From: Pseudomonadota bacterium
GTDB taxonomy: Bacteria > Pseudomonadota > Alphaproteobacteria > Rhizobiales > Xanthobacteraceae
Reading direction: 5' to 3'
Length of the DNA: 7,391 nt
NCBI GenBank assembly: GCA_023391175.1
Contig: JAEWBL010000290.1
Location: 1 to 7,391 of the forward strand
Shown: piece by piece, positions 1 through 6,225 of the stretch
How the letters are laid out: the number at the start of each line of letters is the position of its first letter
Numbering within the stretch: position 1 is the stretch's first letter
Program-made: the position numbers and the translations under genes
The notes under the pieces: model-generated
The model's database searches: none
What the model was told of the DNA's origin: nothing
What the model saw: only the letters and a program-made list of their open reading frames with translations

Positions 1-1
1 C

Positions 2-154
2 TGCCCAGCCGCGGCCGAACTGCCCGGCATGGTGGAGAGCGCGGTTGCGGCCGTGCCCGGCATCTCGGACGTGAAGGTGGACATCACCTTCGATCCGCCG
101 TGGGATCAGGGCCGCATGTCCGAGGAAGCCCGCGCCACCCTCAACCTCTGGTGA
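2..154 (+). CDS. sufT: SufT-type Fe-S cluster assembly protein (MIP18/DUF59 family), C-terminal fragment
   Basis: This is the last 50 codons of a gene that begins before the window; frame 2 is open from base 2 to a TGA at 152-154. The fragment starts with a Cys-Pro, continues through a helix (ELPGMVESAVAAVPG) and a strand (ISDVKVDITF), and ends with DPPWDQGRMSEEA and a terminal LNLW. The DPPW...MSEEAR ending and the Cys-Pro near the start of this stretch are typical of the C-terminal half of SufT and PaaD-like MIP18 proteins. SufT is an accessory factor in maturation or delivery of Fe-S clusters in the cytoplasm and usually sits at the end of a sufBCDS cluster, which would lie upstream here. 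In many relatives sufA follows sufT; here a VOC-fold gene follows after 9 bases. Family assignment is strong. SufT rather than another DUF59 paralogue is inferred from the ending, because the N-terminal domain is not visible. Confidence 0.85.
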   Translation, partial: CPAAAELPGMVESAVAAVPGISDVKVDITFDPPWDQGRMSEEARATLNLW

Positions 155-163
155 GGGCGCAGC

Positions 164-607
164 GTGGCTGACGGGGAGGGGACAGCGCACTCTGCGCCGC
201 CCCTCGGCCGGGTGCTGGAAACCGGCCTTTACGTGGACGACCTCGACCGGGCGCGCGCCTTCTACGAAGGCGTGCTTGGGCTTGTCCCCATGCTCTCGGA
301 TGCCCGCTTCGCGGCCTATCCGGTGGGCGGCACCGTGCTGCTGCTGTTCGTGCGCGGCTCTGCCGATCAAGCCATCGAACTGCCCTTCGGCGGCGCCATC
401 CCGCCCCACGACGGCGCCGGCCGGCTCCACTTCGCCTTTTCCGCCGAAGCCGCCGACATGGAACGCTGGCGCGCCCACCTCACGGCCCATGGCGTCGCCA
501 TCGAGGGCGAGGTGCATTGGCCGAAGGGCTCGACGAGCCTTTATTTCCGCGATCCGGACGGAAACCTCGCAGAGATCGCGAGCCCCGGGCTCTGGGCGAA
601 CTATTAG
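164..607 (+). CDS. VOC superfamily (glyoxalase/bleomycin-resistance fold) protein
   Basis: This 147-residue protein has the vicinal oxygen chelate fold in one chain, with two beta-alpha-beta-beta-beta units. Unit 1 begins at about residue 17 (VLETGLYVDDLDRARAFYE, then VLGL), and unit 2 begins at about residue 86 (GRLHFAF). The end has the usual FRDPDGNLAEIASP stretch. His89 and Glu137 stand where VOC enzymes place metal ligands, and Glu19 may be another, so a divalent-metal enzyme is plausible. The substrate cannot be told: VOC members include glyoxalases, dioxygenases, fosfomycin-resistance enzymes and binding proteins. The start is a GTG chosen because a GAGG motif lies about 7 bases upstream and there is no in-frame ATG before the conserved region. 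The 9-base gap after sufT suggests co-transcription, but a functional link to Fe-S assembly is only a guess. The protein is probably cytoplasmic; no signal peptide is visible. Confidence 0.88.
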   Translation: MADGEGTAHSAPPLGRVLETGLYVDDLDRARAFYEGVLGLVPMLSDARFAAYPVGGTVLLLFVRGSADQAIELPFGGAIPPHDGAGRLHFAFSAEAADMERWRAHLTAHGVAIEGEVHWPKGSTSLYFRDPDGNLAEIASPGLWANY

Positions 608-687
608 GGCGCTGTGGCAGCGGTGTGATTCCTGACAGCGTGGCCCGCCGCCCGCGTGGGCTCTCGCAGGTCATTCTCTCTTGGCGC

Positions 688-718
688 CGTCATCGCCCGG
701 CTCGTCCGGGCGATCCAC
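688..718 (+). repeat. REP-like palindromic unit, forward copy
   Basis: This is a 31-base imperfect palindrome that begins CGTCAT and ends ATCCAC. Its stem is ATCGCCCGG paired with CCGGGCGAT around a short CTCGT loop. A second unit with the same ends lies inverted at 768-798. Short palindromes with these ends are common between genes in alphaproteobacterial genomes (recalled knowledge). No coding frame fits here. The unit could be a REP/BIME element that affects mRNA stability or is moved by a RAYT-type transposase; none is encoded in this window. Confidence 0.7.
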
Positions 719-767
719 TCTTCCGCTCGTCCTGTGCCTCAATGGAAAGAGCTACCCCGGCCGAACC

Positions 768-798
768 GTGGATCCCCCGCACAAGGCGGGGAATGACG
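768..798 (-). repeat. REP-like palindromic unit, inverted copy
   Basis: This 31-base unit is inverted relative to the one at 688-718. Read on the minus strand it starts CGTCAT, has the stem CCCCGCC/GCGGGG around a TTGT loop, and ends ATCCAC. It matches the forward unit at its ends and loop, while the stem bases differ. Stem changes that mostly keep pairing point to selection for the hairpin rather than for the exact sequence. With the 49-base spacer the pair spans 688-798, the shape of a BIME or small MITE-like element. Confidence 0.7.
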
Positions 799-850
799 AT
801 GGGTGAGGCGGGGGAGACCGTGCGACGTGTGCGGGACTGGCATCAACCAA

Positions 851-890
851 CCCAAAAAAGGAAAAGGCGTGGCCCCGTGCGGGCCTCGCC
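851..890. repeat. Degenerate copy of the adjacent terminator hairpin
   Basis: This stretch begins CCCAAA, has an A-rich run, then a hairpin at 866-890 with a 5-base loop CGTGC. It is nearly identical to the hairpin at 913-937, from which it is displaced by 47 bases. The two hairpins differ at only two positions: T870 versus A917 in the stem, which leaves a T-T mismatch with T886, and T878 versus A925 in the loop. No T-run follows on the plus strand. Read on the minus strand, the hairpin is followed by TTTTCCTTTTTT, so it could act as a minus-strand terminator. Confidence 0.65.
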
Positions 891-907
891 CCACGTCGTG
901 CCCAAAG

Positions 908-943
908 AAAAAGGCGAGGCCCCGAGCGGGCCTCGCCTTTTTT
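908..943 (+). terminator. Strong Rho-independent terminator, probably bidirectional
   Basis: GGCGAGGCCC (913-922) pairs perfectly with GGGCCTCGCC (928-937) around the 5-base loop CGAGC, and six T residues follow at 938-943. Five A residues before the stem extend the pairing and would give a U-run on the minus strand too, so it could work in both directions. It lies about 300 bases after the VOC gene stop, so either the sufT-VOC transcript has a long 3' tail or the terminator serves an unannotated transcript in this gap. It also insulates the proS operon downstream. Confidence 0.88.
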
Positions 944-1171
944 AATCCACGGGTCCAGCGCTGCCTGCAGATCTAAGTCCGCTTTTTGAGGGCCGCGCGG
1001 CCAATCCGTGATGCCGATTCCGTATGCGCCATCAAAGGCGGCCGTCGGTCGGCTTTTTCTTACCTCTCCTCCCGAGACCTGGACCGCATTCACCGCCGTC
1101 TGGCCGGCTGGTGACGGTCCCCTTTCTTGTGCGAGGGGAAAATAGAACAAGAATCTGTCGTTTGTCATCCT
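944..1171. other. Non-coding stretch before proS, no gene seen
   Basis: No convincing coding frame lies here; short open frames lack Shine-Dalgarno sites and family resemblance. Visible items are a perfect 12-base palindrome GGCCGCGCGGCC (991-1002), a small terminator-like hairpin at 1041-1058, and a lower-GC patch beginning near 1138. The proS promoter is probably in or just after this stretch, but I could not find a -35/-10 pair with good sequence and spacing. Confidence 0.5.
1041..1058 (+). terminator. Weak terminator-like hairpin or attenuator
   Basis: GCCG (1041-1044) pairs with CGGC (1050-1053) around a TCGGT loop, followed directly by TTTTT (1054-1058). The 4-bp stem is short for an efficient terminator. 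It might end a small RNA from the 944-1040 stretch or attenuate transcription into proS. Chance is also possible in DNA of this composition. Confidence 0.3.
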
Positions 1172-1205
1172 TGCGCCGCAATAAGTCGTTCGCTGCGCCG
1201 CAATA
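1172..1205. repeat. 12-base direct repeat, 22-base period, upstream of proS
   Basis: TGCGCCGCAATA occurs exactly at 1172-1183 and again at 1194-1205, with a 10-base spacer AGTCGTTCGC. The 22-base period is about two turns of DNA helix, so two copies of a regulator would sit on the same face. The repeat is 108-141 bases before the chosen proS start, in the least GC-rich part of the gap, where a promoter is expected. Slippage duplication is the alternative explanation. Confidence 0.45.
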
Positions 1206-1312
1206 TGGTTGCATGGCACCGCATTCGCGCCGCCGCCCTTGTGTTTTGGCCGCCCTTCCGCTTTCACTCCCGCCAGCCTGATTTCCCTCCGCACGAGAGT
1301 CCGAGCCACCCG

Positions 1313-2635
1313 ATGCGACTGTCCCGCTATTTCCTTCCCATTCTGCGCGAGGTGCCCAAGGAGGCGGAGATCGTCTCGCACCGGCTGATGCTCCGCGCCG
1401 GCATGATCCGGCAGGAATCGGCCGGCATCTACGCCTGGCTGCCGTTCGGCCACCGCGTGCTGAACAAGGTCTGCAACATCATCCGCGAGGAGCAGAATCG
1501 CGCCGGCGCCATCGAGATGCTCATGCCGACCATCCAGTCGGCAGACCTCTGGCGCGAGAGCGGCCGCTACGACGACTACGGCAAGGAGATGCTGCGCATC
1601 CGCGACCGGCACGATCGCGAGATGCTGTTCGGCCCCACCAACGAGGAGATGATCACCGAGATCGTCCGCGCCTATGTGAAGTCGTACAAGGCGCTGCCCC
1701 TCAACCTCTACCACATCCAGTGGAAGTTCCGGGACGAGGTGCGCCCGCGCTTCGGCGTCTATCGCTCGCGCGAGTTCCTGATGAAGGATGCCTATTCCTT
1801 CGATCTCGACGCGGCCGGCGCCCGCCATTCCTACAACAAGATGTTCGTCGCTTATCTGCGCACCTTCGCCCGCATGGGCCTGAAAGCGATTCCGATGGTG
1901 GCGGACACGGGACCGATCGGCGGCAACCTCTCGCACGAGTTCATCATCCTCGCCTCCACCGGCGAGAGCGAGGTGTTCTGCCATGGCGACTATCTCGACA
2001 TGGCGCCGCCCCCGGCCGACGTGAACTTCGACGATCCCGCCGGCCTGCAAAGCGTGTTCGACCGCTGGACGCAGCTTTATGCCGCGACCTCCGAGAAGCA
2101 CGACACAGCGGCCTTCGAGGCCATCCCCGAGGCGCGCCGCCTCGCCGCGCGCGGCATCGAGGTGGGCCACATCTTCTATTTCGGCACGAAATATTCCGAA
2201 CCCTTCGGCGCCAAGGTGCTCGGCCCGGATGGCAAGGAGCACACCATCCACATGGGCTCCTACGGCATCGGCCCCTCGCGCCTCGTGGCGGCCATGATCG
2301 AGGCGTCTCACGATGACAACGGCATCATCTGGCCGGACGCCGTGGCGCCCTTCCAGGTGGGCATCCTGAACCTCAAGGTCGGGGACAGTGCGACGGATGC
2401 CGCCTGCGGCGCCCTTTACGCGGAATTGACCGCTGCCGGTTACGACGTGCTGTACGACGACACCGAGGAGCGCGCCGGCGCCAAGTTCGCCACCGCCGAT
2501 CTCATCGGCCTGCCGTGGCAGATCCTGGTCGGGCCCAAGAGCCTCGCCGAGGGCAAGGTGGAACTGAAGCGCCGGGTGGACGGCTCCCGCGAGCCGATCG
2601 CCGCGAGCGACATTGTGGAGAGGCTGAAGGCATGA
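1313..2635 (+). CDS. proS: Prolyl-tRNA synthetase, short alphaproteobacterial form without editing domain
   Basis: This 440-residue class II enzyme charges tRNA-Pro with proline using ATP in the cytoplasm. The catalytic core covers about residues 1-335. It has the TNEE motif at 109-112, motif 2 around FRDEVRPRF (139-147) with [11 protein letters not shown] following, and motif 3 GIGPSR at 318-323. The anticodon-binding domain begins near Pro346 (PFQVGILNL) and runs to the end. The roughly 180-residue insertion that edits mischarged Ala-tRNA-Pro in E. coli-type ProRS is absent, and TGESEVFCH and a short linker stand in its place. This is normal for the short alphaproteobacterial type, where separate YbaK/ProXp proteins usually do the editing. 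The frame is open further upstream, including an ATG at 1205, but family similarity begins at [11 protein letters not shown], so I chose the ATG at 1313. Its Shine-Dalgarno site is weak. The stop overlaps the lolC/E start. Confidence 0.97.
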   Translation: MRLSRYFLPILREVPKEAEIVSHRLMLRAGMIRQESAGIYAWLPFGHRVLNKVCNIIREEQNRAGAIEMLMPTIQSADLWRESGRYDDYGKEMLRIRDRHDREMLFGPTNEEMITEIVRAYVKSYKALPLNLYHIQWKFRDEVRPRFGVYRSREFLMKDAYSFDLDAAGARHSYNKMFVAYLRTFARMGLKAIPMVADTGPIGGNLSHEFIILASTGESEVFCHGDYLDMAPPPADVNFDDPAGLQSVFDRWTQLYAATSEKHDTAAFEAIPEARRLAARGIEVGHIFYFGTKYSEPFGAKVLGPDGKEHTIHMGSYGIGPSRLVAAMIEASHDDNGIIWPDAVAPFQVGILNLKVGDSATDAACGALYAELTAAGYDVLYDDTEERAGAKFATADLIGLPWQILVGPKSLAEGKVELKRRVDGSREPIAASDIVERLKA

Positions 2636-3930
2636 CGGCAACCCATGCGGCGGCGAGGGCAGGCGGGGACACCACCGGTACGCGCCCCTTCGCGCCGTTC
2701 GAGTGGATGCTGTCGTTGCGTTACCTCAGGGCCCGCCGCAAGGAGGGCTTCATCTCGGTCATCGCCGGCTTCTCCTTCCTCGGCATCATGCTGGGGGTGG
2801 CGACGCTCATCATCGTCATGGCGGTGATGAACGGCTTCCGGCAGGAACTCTTGGGCAAGATCCTCGGCCTCAACGGCCATGTGCTGGTCCAGCCGCTGGA
2901 AAGCCCGCTCACCGACTACAAGTCGGTGGCGGCGCGCATCGCCGCGCTCAACGGCATCCGCCTCGCGGTGCCGCTGGTGGAGGGGCAGGCGCTCGCCTCC
3001 TCGCCCTTCGGCGCCTCGGGCGTGCTGGTGCGCGGCATGGCGGAGAAGGACCTGCGCGGCCTGCCGTCGGTGGCCCACAACATCCGCCAGGGCACGCTGG
3101 AGAATTTCGACCAGGGGCAGGGCATCGCCATCGGCAAGCGCCTCGCCGACCAGCTGTCCCTGCGCGCCGGCGACAACATCACCCTCGTCGCCCCGCGCGG
3201 CGCGGTGACGCCCATGGGCACCTCGCCGCGCATCAAGGTCTACAAGATCGCCGCGGTGTTCGAGGTGGGCATGTCGGAATACGACAGCGCCTTCGTCTTC
3301 ATGCCGCTGCCGGAGGCGCAGGCCTATTTCAACCGCAATGGCGACGTGAACGCCATCGAGGTCTATCTCGACAATCCGGACGACGTGGGCGAACTGCGCG
3401 CCGCGATCCAGAGCGCGGCCGAGCGGCCTGTCTATCTGGTGGACTGGCGCGTGCGGAACGCCACCTTCTTCGGCGCACTGCAGGTGGAGCGGAACGTGAT
3501 GTTCCTCATCCTCACGCTGATCGTGCTGGTGGCGGCGCTCAACATCGTCTCCGGCCTCATCATGCTGGTGAAGGACAAGGGGCACGACATCGCCATCCTG
3601 CGCACCATGGGCGCCACGCAGGGCTCCATCATGCGCATCTTCTTCATCACCGGCGCGTCCATCGGCGTGGTGGGCACCCTGTCCGGGCTGCTGCTGGGCG
3701 TGGTCGTGTGCATCAACATCGAGAGCATCCGCCAGTTCATCTCCTGGCTGACCTCCACCGAGCTGTTCTCGCCGGAGCTTTACTACCTCTCCCGCCTGCC
3801 GGCGCAGATGAACTTCGGCGAAACCTCGTCCGTGGTGCTGATGGCCATGGCGCTCTCGTTCCTGGCCACGCTCTATCCGTCCTGGCGGGCCGCCCGGCTC
3901 GATCCGGTGGAAGCCCTGAGGTACGAGTGA
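2632..3930 (+). CDS. lolC: Lipoprotein-releasing ABC transporter permease, LolC/E family
   Basis: This 432-residue inner-membrane permease works with LolD to pull mature lipoproteins out of the inner membrane and pass them to the chaperone LolA. It shows the family layout: a cytoplasmic N-terminus with [18 protein letters not shown] (23-40), membrane helix 1 at about 41-66, a large periplasmic domain at about 70-285, then three helices at about 289-313, 336-363 and 399-416. The conserved end [15 protein letters not shown] follows helix 4, and the coupling stretch [16 protein letters not shown] precedes helix 3. Many alphaproteobacteria have one hybrid LolC/E instead of separate LolC and LolE; no second permease occurs here, so a homodimer is likely and the lolC symbol is a convention. 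Its ATG overlaps the proS stop (ATGA), which implies translational coupling. The frame is open upstream inside proS, but only this start gives the usual family length. Confidence 0.95.
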   Translation: MTATHAAARAGGDTTGTRPFAPFEWMLSLRYLRARRKEGFISVIAGFSFLGIMLGVATLIIVMAVMNGFRQELLGKILGLNGHVLVQPLESPLTDYKSVAARIAALNGIRLAVPLVEGQALASSPFGASGVLVRGMAEKDLRGLPSVAHNIRQGTLENFDQGQGIAIGKRLADQLSLRAGDNITLVAPRGAVTPMGTSPRIKVYKIAAVFEVGMSEYDSAFVFMPLPEAQAYFNRNGDVNAIEVYLDNPDDVGELRAAIQSAAERPVYLVDWRVRNATFFGALQVERNVMFLILTLIVLVAALNIVSGLIMLVKDKGHDIAILRTMGATQGSIMRIFFITGASIGVVGTLSGLLLGVVVCINIESIRQFISWLTSTELFSPELYYLSRLPAQMNFGETSSVVLMAMALSFLATLYPSWRAARLDPVEALRYE

Positions 3931-4673
3931 TGGATATGCCCACCCCGCCCGAAGGCCGCTCCCCGGGCCGCGCCTCCGGCTCCGGCGCCCGTCCCCAGTT
4001 CGCGCTCGCCCTGTCCGGCGTGGTGCGGCGCTATGCGCAGGGGCAGGGGGCGCTGGAGATCCTGCGCGGCGCCGACCTCGGCATCACCCACGGACAGTCG
4101 GTGGCGCTCGTCGCGCCGTCCGGCTCCGGCAAGTCGACGCTGCTGCATATCGCCGGGCTGCTGGAGCATTCGGATGCCGGCGAGGTGTTCATCGACGGCG
4201 CGCCCACCGCCCGCCTGCCGGATGCGGAGCGCACCCGAATCCGTCGCCTCTCCATCGGCTTCGTCTACCAGTTCCATCATCTCCTGCCCGAGTTCACGGC
4301 GCTGGAAAACGTGGCGATGCCGCAGATGATCCGCGGCCTCGGCAAGAAGGAAGCGGAAGCGCGGGCCAAGGAACTGCTCTCCTATCTCGGCCTCGGCGCG
4401 CGCCTCACCCATCGCCCTTCGGAGCTGTCGGGCGGCGAGCAGCAGCGTGTGGCCATCGCCCGCGCCCTCGCCAATGCGCCCCGCCTGCTGCTGGCCGACG
4501 AGCCCACCGGCAATCTCGACCCCAAGACGTCGGACCACGTGTTCGGTGCCATGGCGGAGCTGGTGCGGGCGACCGGCGTCGCCGCCCTCATCGCCACCCA
4601 CAACCTCGACCTCGCCGCCCGGATGGACCGGCGCGTCACCCTGCGCGAAGGCAAGGTGGTCGAACTGGCCTGA
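3930..4673 (+). CDS. lolD: Lipoprotein-releasing ABC transporter ATP-binding protein LolD
   Basis: This 247-residue ATPase powers the LolC/E permease. All ABC motifs are present: Walker [10 protein letters not shown] at 62-70, Q-loop Gln114 in [18 protein letters not shown], signature LSGGEQQR at 166-173, Walker B LLLADE at 186-191, D-loop NLD at 195-197 and switch His224. The EFTALENV stretch after the Q-loop is typical of the LolD/MacB/FtsE group, and the neighbouring permease settles LolD. Walker A starts with Ala where most ABC proteins have Gly; I recall this as common in alphaproteobacterial LolD, and it should not harm ATP binding. The first 24 residues are a Pro/Gly/Ser-rich extension. 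The ATG overlaps the lolC/E stop (TGATG) and has GAGG 8 bases upstream, so the two are made in coupled fashion. The reading frame is open far upstream, but that part is out of frame with lolC/E and not coding. Confidence 0.96.
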   Translation: MDMPTPPEGRSPGRASGSGARPQFALALSGVVRRYAQGQGALEILRGADLGITHGQSVALVAPSGSGKSTLLHIAGLLEHSDAGEVFIDGAPTARLPDAERTRIRRLSIGFVYQFHHLLPEFTALENVAMPQMIRGLGKKEAEARAKELLSYLGLGARLTHRPSELSGGEQQRVAIARALANAPRLLLADEPTGNLDPKTSDHVFGAMAELVRATGVAALIATHNLDLAARMDRRVTLREGKVVELA

Positions 4674-4675
4674 CC

Positions 4676-4690
4676 GGCGCCGCCGGCGCC
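4676..4690. repeat. Small perfect inverted repeat between lolD and ydcF
   Basis: GGCGCC (4676-4681) and GGCGCC (4685-4690) are complementary across a 3-base GCC spacer, two bases after the lolD stop. There is no T-run, so it is not an ordinary terminator. It may slow 3' decay of the proS-lolD mRNA, or be chance in GC-rich DNA. Confidence 0.35.
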
Positions 4691-4703
4691 CCGAAAGCGT
4701 GGC

Positions 4704-5500
4704 ATGGATTCCTTCTTCGCCGTCTCCAAGATGTTCTGGTTCCTCGTCGCGCCGTCCAACCTGCTGATGCTGCTGGGGGGGCTCGGCCTGCTGCTGGCGC
4801 TGGCCGGCGTGCGGCGATGGGGGATGGGGCTCCTGGCCGTCTCCATCGTCGGCTGGGGGGTGATCGGCTTCTCGCCGTTGTCGAATTATCTCCTGAGCCC
4901 GCTGGAAGAGCGCTTTCCCCTCTACCGGGGCGATGCGCCGATCACGGGCGTCATCATTCTCGGTGGGGCTGAGGTGGCCGACGTGGGCATTGCGCGGGGC
5001 GTGCCGGCCTATGCCAATGCCGGCGAGCGGGCCATCGCCTTCGGGGCGCTGGCGCGGAAATACCCGGATGCCCGGCTCGTCTTCTCCGGCGGCAACGGCA
5101 AGGGCAACTCGGAAACCCTCACCGAAGCCCGGATGACGATGATCGCCTTGCCGGAACTCGGAATTGCCCCGGAGCGGGTGGAGTTTGAAAGCCGTTCCCG
5201 CAACACCGCCGAGAACGCGCTTTTCTCGAAGGAACTGCTCAAGCCAGGCCGGGCGAGCGCTGGCTGCTGGTGACGAGCGCGTTCCACATGCCGCGCGCGG
5301 TCGGCTGCTTCCGCAAGGTGGGATTCGACGTGATCCCCTATCCGGTGGATTTCCGCACCATCGGCCCGGATCAGCTCAACGAGACCTTCTCGCGCACCGC
5401 CTCCGGGCTCGACGTGGCGGATGTGTCCCTCAAGGAATGGGTCGGCCTCGTCGCCTATTATCTGTCGGGCAAGACCAGCGCGCTGTTTCCCGCGCCCTGA
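4704..5500 (+). pseudogene. YdcF/SanA/ElyC-like (DUF218) membrane protein gene, split by a one-base frameshift
   Basis: Two frames together make one DUF218 protein of about 265 residues, the usual length. Frame A (4704-5273) gives two N-terminal membrane helices at about 11-35 and 40-57, then VIILGG (83-88), LVFSGG (125-130), a TEAR motif (140-143) and SRSRNTAEN (163-171). After ELLKP (residue 181) it runs into GRASAGCW and a TGA at 5271-5273. Frame B, open from about 5246 to the TGA at 5498-5500, resumes with PGERWLLVTSAFHMPRA and the normal DUF218 C-terminal part. One missing base near 5241-5255, probably a C in AAGCCAGG, explains the break; no classic slippery heptamer is visible. DUF218 proteins are envelope proteins linked to cell-wall or envelope integrity, with biochemistry mostly unknown. 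The gene lies 30 bases after lolD and has a weak GAAAG ribosome site. It could be a true pseudogene, a sequencing error or a two-piece gene. Confidence 0.85.
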
Positions 5501-5516
5501 GCGTTCACCGCCTGCC

Positions 5517-5819
5517 CTAGTCGTTCCTCGGCAGACCGATGCGGTAGACGCCCCGGAAATCGGACGGGTCCACCGGCTTGCCCTTGCGATAGATCATCAG
5601 CCGGCCTTCCAGCGCCAGGCGCACGGCCACGCGCCGCACCACCGGCAGCGCCCGCTGCCACTCGTCCTTCGGCATCAGCGCCACCGCCGCATCCATGGGA
5701 CCGATGCTCTTGCCCGGTCCGGCTTCCCCCGCGAGGCGCAGGAGCAGCGCCGCTGCGGCCTCCTCGTCGGGCAGAGGGGAGGAGCCGGCGGACGAATCGG
5801 AGGTGGGGGCGGCGTTCAT
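5517..5819 (-). CDS. DUF3253 domain protein (small winged-helix-like)
   Basis: This 100-residue protein has a low-complexity Ser/Pro/Ala start (1-18), a helix-rich stretch EEAAAALLLRLAGEAGPGKSI, and a conserved C-terminal part. That part includes GPMDAAVALMP (40-50), EWQRALPVVRRVAVRLALEGR (53-73) and IYRKGKPVDPSDFRGVYRIGLP (76-97). This pattern matches DUF3253 as I recall it, a short domain with winged-helix character and no established function. DNA binding is possible but unproven. I chose the ATG at 5819 because AGGA stands about 8 bases before it (AGGACTTTGCAC then ATG). The frame is open upstream to 5966, but those residues (Cys- and Arg-rich, STGGLAEEP) do not look like family sequence. 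It converges on the ydcF-like gene, with only 16 bases between the two stops and no terminator there. Confidence 0.8.
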   Translation of the reverse strand: MNAAPTSDSSAGSSPLPDEEAAAALLLRLAGEAGPGKSIGPMDAAVALMPKDEWQRALPVVRRVAVRLALEGRLMIYRKGKPVDPSDFRGVYRIGLPRND

Positions 5820-5848
5820 GTGCAAAGTCCTATCCCATCCCGGCGGAA

Positions 5849-5862
5849 TTTCGCATGCGCAA
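5849..5862. promoter_or_regulatory. Candidate operator palindrome upstream of the DUF3253 gene
   Basis: CGCATGCG (5852-5859) is a perfect 8-base palindrome, extended by TT/AA with one mismatch to TTTCGCATGCGCAA. It lies about 30 bases upstream of the DUF3253 start in the gap between divergent genes. GCATGCG recurs at 5915-5921. This could be a regulator site, but the evidence is sequence symmetry only. Confidence 0.25.
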
Positions 5863-5950
5863 AGGACGGGCTCCTCCGCGAGTCCCCCTGTGGATAGCGG
5901 CAGTCTCCGGTTCTGCATGCGAGCCGTTCGCAGAAGGCATGGCGCGGGCC

Positions 5951-5981
5951 TTGCCGAAGCGTTCATAAATTCTTAATCAAT
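5951..5981 (+). promoter_or_regulatory. AT-rich candidate promoter for the small membrane protein gene
   Basis: A run of 18 mostly A/T bases (5964-5981, with ATAAATTCTTAATCAAT) stands out in very GC-rich DNA about 60-80 bases before the small gene. TTGCCG at 5951-5956 could be a -35 box, with TAATCA at 5974-5979 as a poor -10 at 17-base spacing. The composition supports a promoter better than the boxes do. Confidence 0.3.
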
Positions 5982-6041
5982 GTTGCGATGCGGGACGTTG
6001 TTCGTGCCGCGGGGGATTCGTCGAAAGAGCCGCTATCCATC

Positions 6042-6179
6042 ATGGATCTCAGCCAAGGTTATGCCCATCGCCGCTCCTGCTGGGGCGTCGCGCGCACCGC
6101 GCTTGCTGTCTTTCTGGTCGCCGTCGCGGTGATCTACCTCTATGGAGGCTTCGACGCCTCCGTGCTGCGGCCGCACTGA
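6042..6179 (+). CDS. Small single-helix membrane protein, uncharacterised
   Basis: I do not recognise this gene. It encodes 45 residues: a basic N-terminus with HRRSCWGVAR (9-18), one hydrophobic helix at about 19-35 (TALAVFLVAVAVIYLYGG), and a short tail FDASVLRPH. The positive charges before the helix predict N-terminus inside, C-terminus in the periplasm. An in-frame ATG at 5988 would add 18 residues but has no ribosome site. The ATG at 6042 has a GAAAGAG motif 12 bases upstream, rather far, so the start is uncertain. A terminator-like hairpin begins one base after the stop, and an AT-rich promoter candidate lies upstream, so a short single-gene transcript is credible. Nothing shows what it does; small proteins like this often modulate larger membrane complexes. 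Confidence 0.55.
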   Translation: MDLSQGYAHRRSCWGVARTALAVFLVAVAVIYLYGGFDASVLRPH

Positions 6180-6180
6180 A

Positions 6181-6208
6181 CGCAGCGGCCGGCTGCGGGT
6201 TTTCCTTT
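6181..6208 (+). terminator. Probable Rho-independent terminator after the small membrane protein gene
   Basis: CGCAGC (6181-6186) pairs with GCTGCG (6192-6197) around the loop GGCCG, followed by GGTTTTCCTTT. The stem is six strong pairs, and the T-rich tail is interrupted by CC. It begins one base after the TGA at 6177-6179, which fits the end of that gene's transcript. Confidence 0.55.
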
Positions 6209-6225
6209 ACCATGAGGGTCGCGCG

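Noticed and set aside
610..640. Inverted repeat CGCTGT/ACAGCG just after the VOC gene
   Set aside because: It has six pairs with a 19-base loop and no T-run, too weak to call a terminator.
1127..1312. N-terminal extension of proS
   Set aside because: The frame is open, but the residues (Pro/Arg/His-rich) do not resemble ProRS; similarity starts at the Met at 1313.
1313..2635. ProRS lacking its editing domain as a deletion mutant
   Set aside because: The 440-residue form without the insertion is the normal alphaproteobacterial type, so nothing is lost.
752..2641. 629-codon open frame on the minus strand, antisense to proS and the gap
   Set aside because: It covers proS in an antisense frame, is full of His/Arg/Gly-rich low-complexity sequence with no family features, and is the usual GC-rich shadow frame.
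2440..3585. 381-codon minus-strand frame over lolC/E
   Set aside because: It is antisense to a clearly recognised gene, has a His/Arg/Glu-rich composition, and no ribosome site or family match.
2703..3929. Long plus-strand open frame running into lolD
   Set aside because: It is out of frame with lolC/E and rich in Arg/His/Gly/Pro; only the part from 3930 onward is LolD.
5241..5255. Programmed -1 ribosomal frameshift in the ydcF-like gene
   Set aside because: There is no X XXY YYZ slippery heptamer and no obvious downstream stimulatory hairpin or pseudoknot; a missing base is simpler.
5421..5976. Plus-strand frames over the DUF3253 gene (5421-5897 and 5695-5976)
   Set aside because: The minus-strand DUF3253 frame has family motifs and a Shine-Dalgarno site; these plus-strand frames show neither.
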